From Blautia sp. (GTDB taxonomy: Bacteria > Bacillota > Clostridia > Lachnospirales > Lachnospiraceae): DNA of 5,021 nt. Where the stretch lies: the NCBI GenBank assembly GCA_017420455.1, contig JAFOJB010000031.1, positions 1 through 5,021 on the forward strand. Direction: 5' to 3'. A program made the translations under genes and the position numbers. The notes under the pieces are model-generated. The model was given only the letters and a program-made list of their open reading frames with translations. It made no database searches and was not told the origin of the DNA. This document shows, in pieces, positions 4,892 to 5,021 of this stretch (within the stretch, counting starts at the first letter, position 1; each line of letters begins with the position of its first letter).

Positions 4892-5021
4892 TGATACCTA
4901 CGAAACTGATACCTATGAGAATGATATCTCTGAAACTGATACCTGTGAAATTGATATCTGTGAAACTGATATCTCAGAACTGATATCTCTGAACTGATAT
5001 CTCTGAACTGATATCTCTGAA
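4892..5021. repeat. Tandem 15/14-bp repeat array upstream of the peptide gene, running off the window
   Basis: Nine units begin with TGATAYCT: five of 15 bp starting at 4892, 4907, 4922, 4937 and 4952, then 14-bp units at 4967, 4981, 4995 and 5009, the last cut by the edge. The 15-bp consensus is TGATAYCTNTGAAAC; the 14-bp form is TGATATCTCTGAAC and becomes identical towards the edge (4981-5008 are exact copies). Most units hold the palindrome GATATC. There are no spacers, so this is not a CRISPR array. The array ends 43 bp before the peptide start codon, so it occupies the expected promoter region. I find no clear -35/-10 pair in it or in 4849-4891. Confidence 0.85.

Noticed and set aside
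4892..5021. CRISPR array
   Set aside because: Units of 14-15 bp abut directly, with no unique spacers.

Overview
All supportable genes in this window lie on the minus strand, so the biological order runs from right to left. The sequence suggests a gut-type Firmicute, probably a Lachnospiraceae-like Clostridia. The grounds are middling GC content, strong AGGAGG-type ribosome binding sites, a GGGGACGGTCCTTTTGTG-type repetitive hairpin that I associate with such genomes, and an NHLM-type secretion gene at the left edge. This taxonomic call is an inference.

Layout, right to left. 5021-4892: a degenerate 14-15 bp tandem repeat that runs off the window edge. 4848-4615: a 77-residue peptide gene with a double-glycine leader (…LMDEVVGG), which looks like a secreted or RiPP-type precursor. 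4614-4436: a spacer with a second, 21-bp repeat and a hairpin followed by a short T-run, probably a leaky terminator. 4435-3668 and 3661-2942: two adjacent, clearly paralogous P-loop proteins of the HPr-kinase-like type. 2941-2717: a spacer with a short hairpin. 2716-1037: an ABC exporter with fused membrane and ATPase domains and no N-terminal peptidase domain. 1033-344: a PPP-family metallophosphatase, 3 bp behind the ABC gene. 343-82: a spacer with a 33-bp perfect hairpin, a related half-copy, and a good sigma-70-type promoter (TTGCGA-17-TATAAT). 81-1: the first 27 codons of a gene whose N-terminus resembles the HlyD-like secretion protein of NHLM bacteriocin systems.

Taken together, this looks like part of a peptide natural-product or bacteriocin locus. 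A leader peptide is made in excess over the downstream genes, two HPr-kinase-like enzymes and a phosphatase could phosphorylate and dephosphorylate the peptide or a partner, the peptidase-less ABC protein could provide transport or self-protection, and an NHLM-type secretion unit starts at the left edge. The combination of a double-glycine peptide, paired HPr-kinase-like proteins and a PPP phosphatase, with no recognisable lanthipeptide, YcaO, radical-SAM or lasso cyclase gene in view, is the most interesting aspect. Functions in the pathway are inferred from gene families and neighbourhood only, and both window edges cut through the locus.
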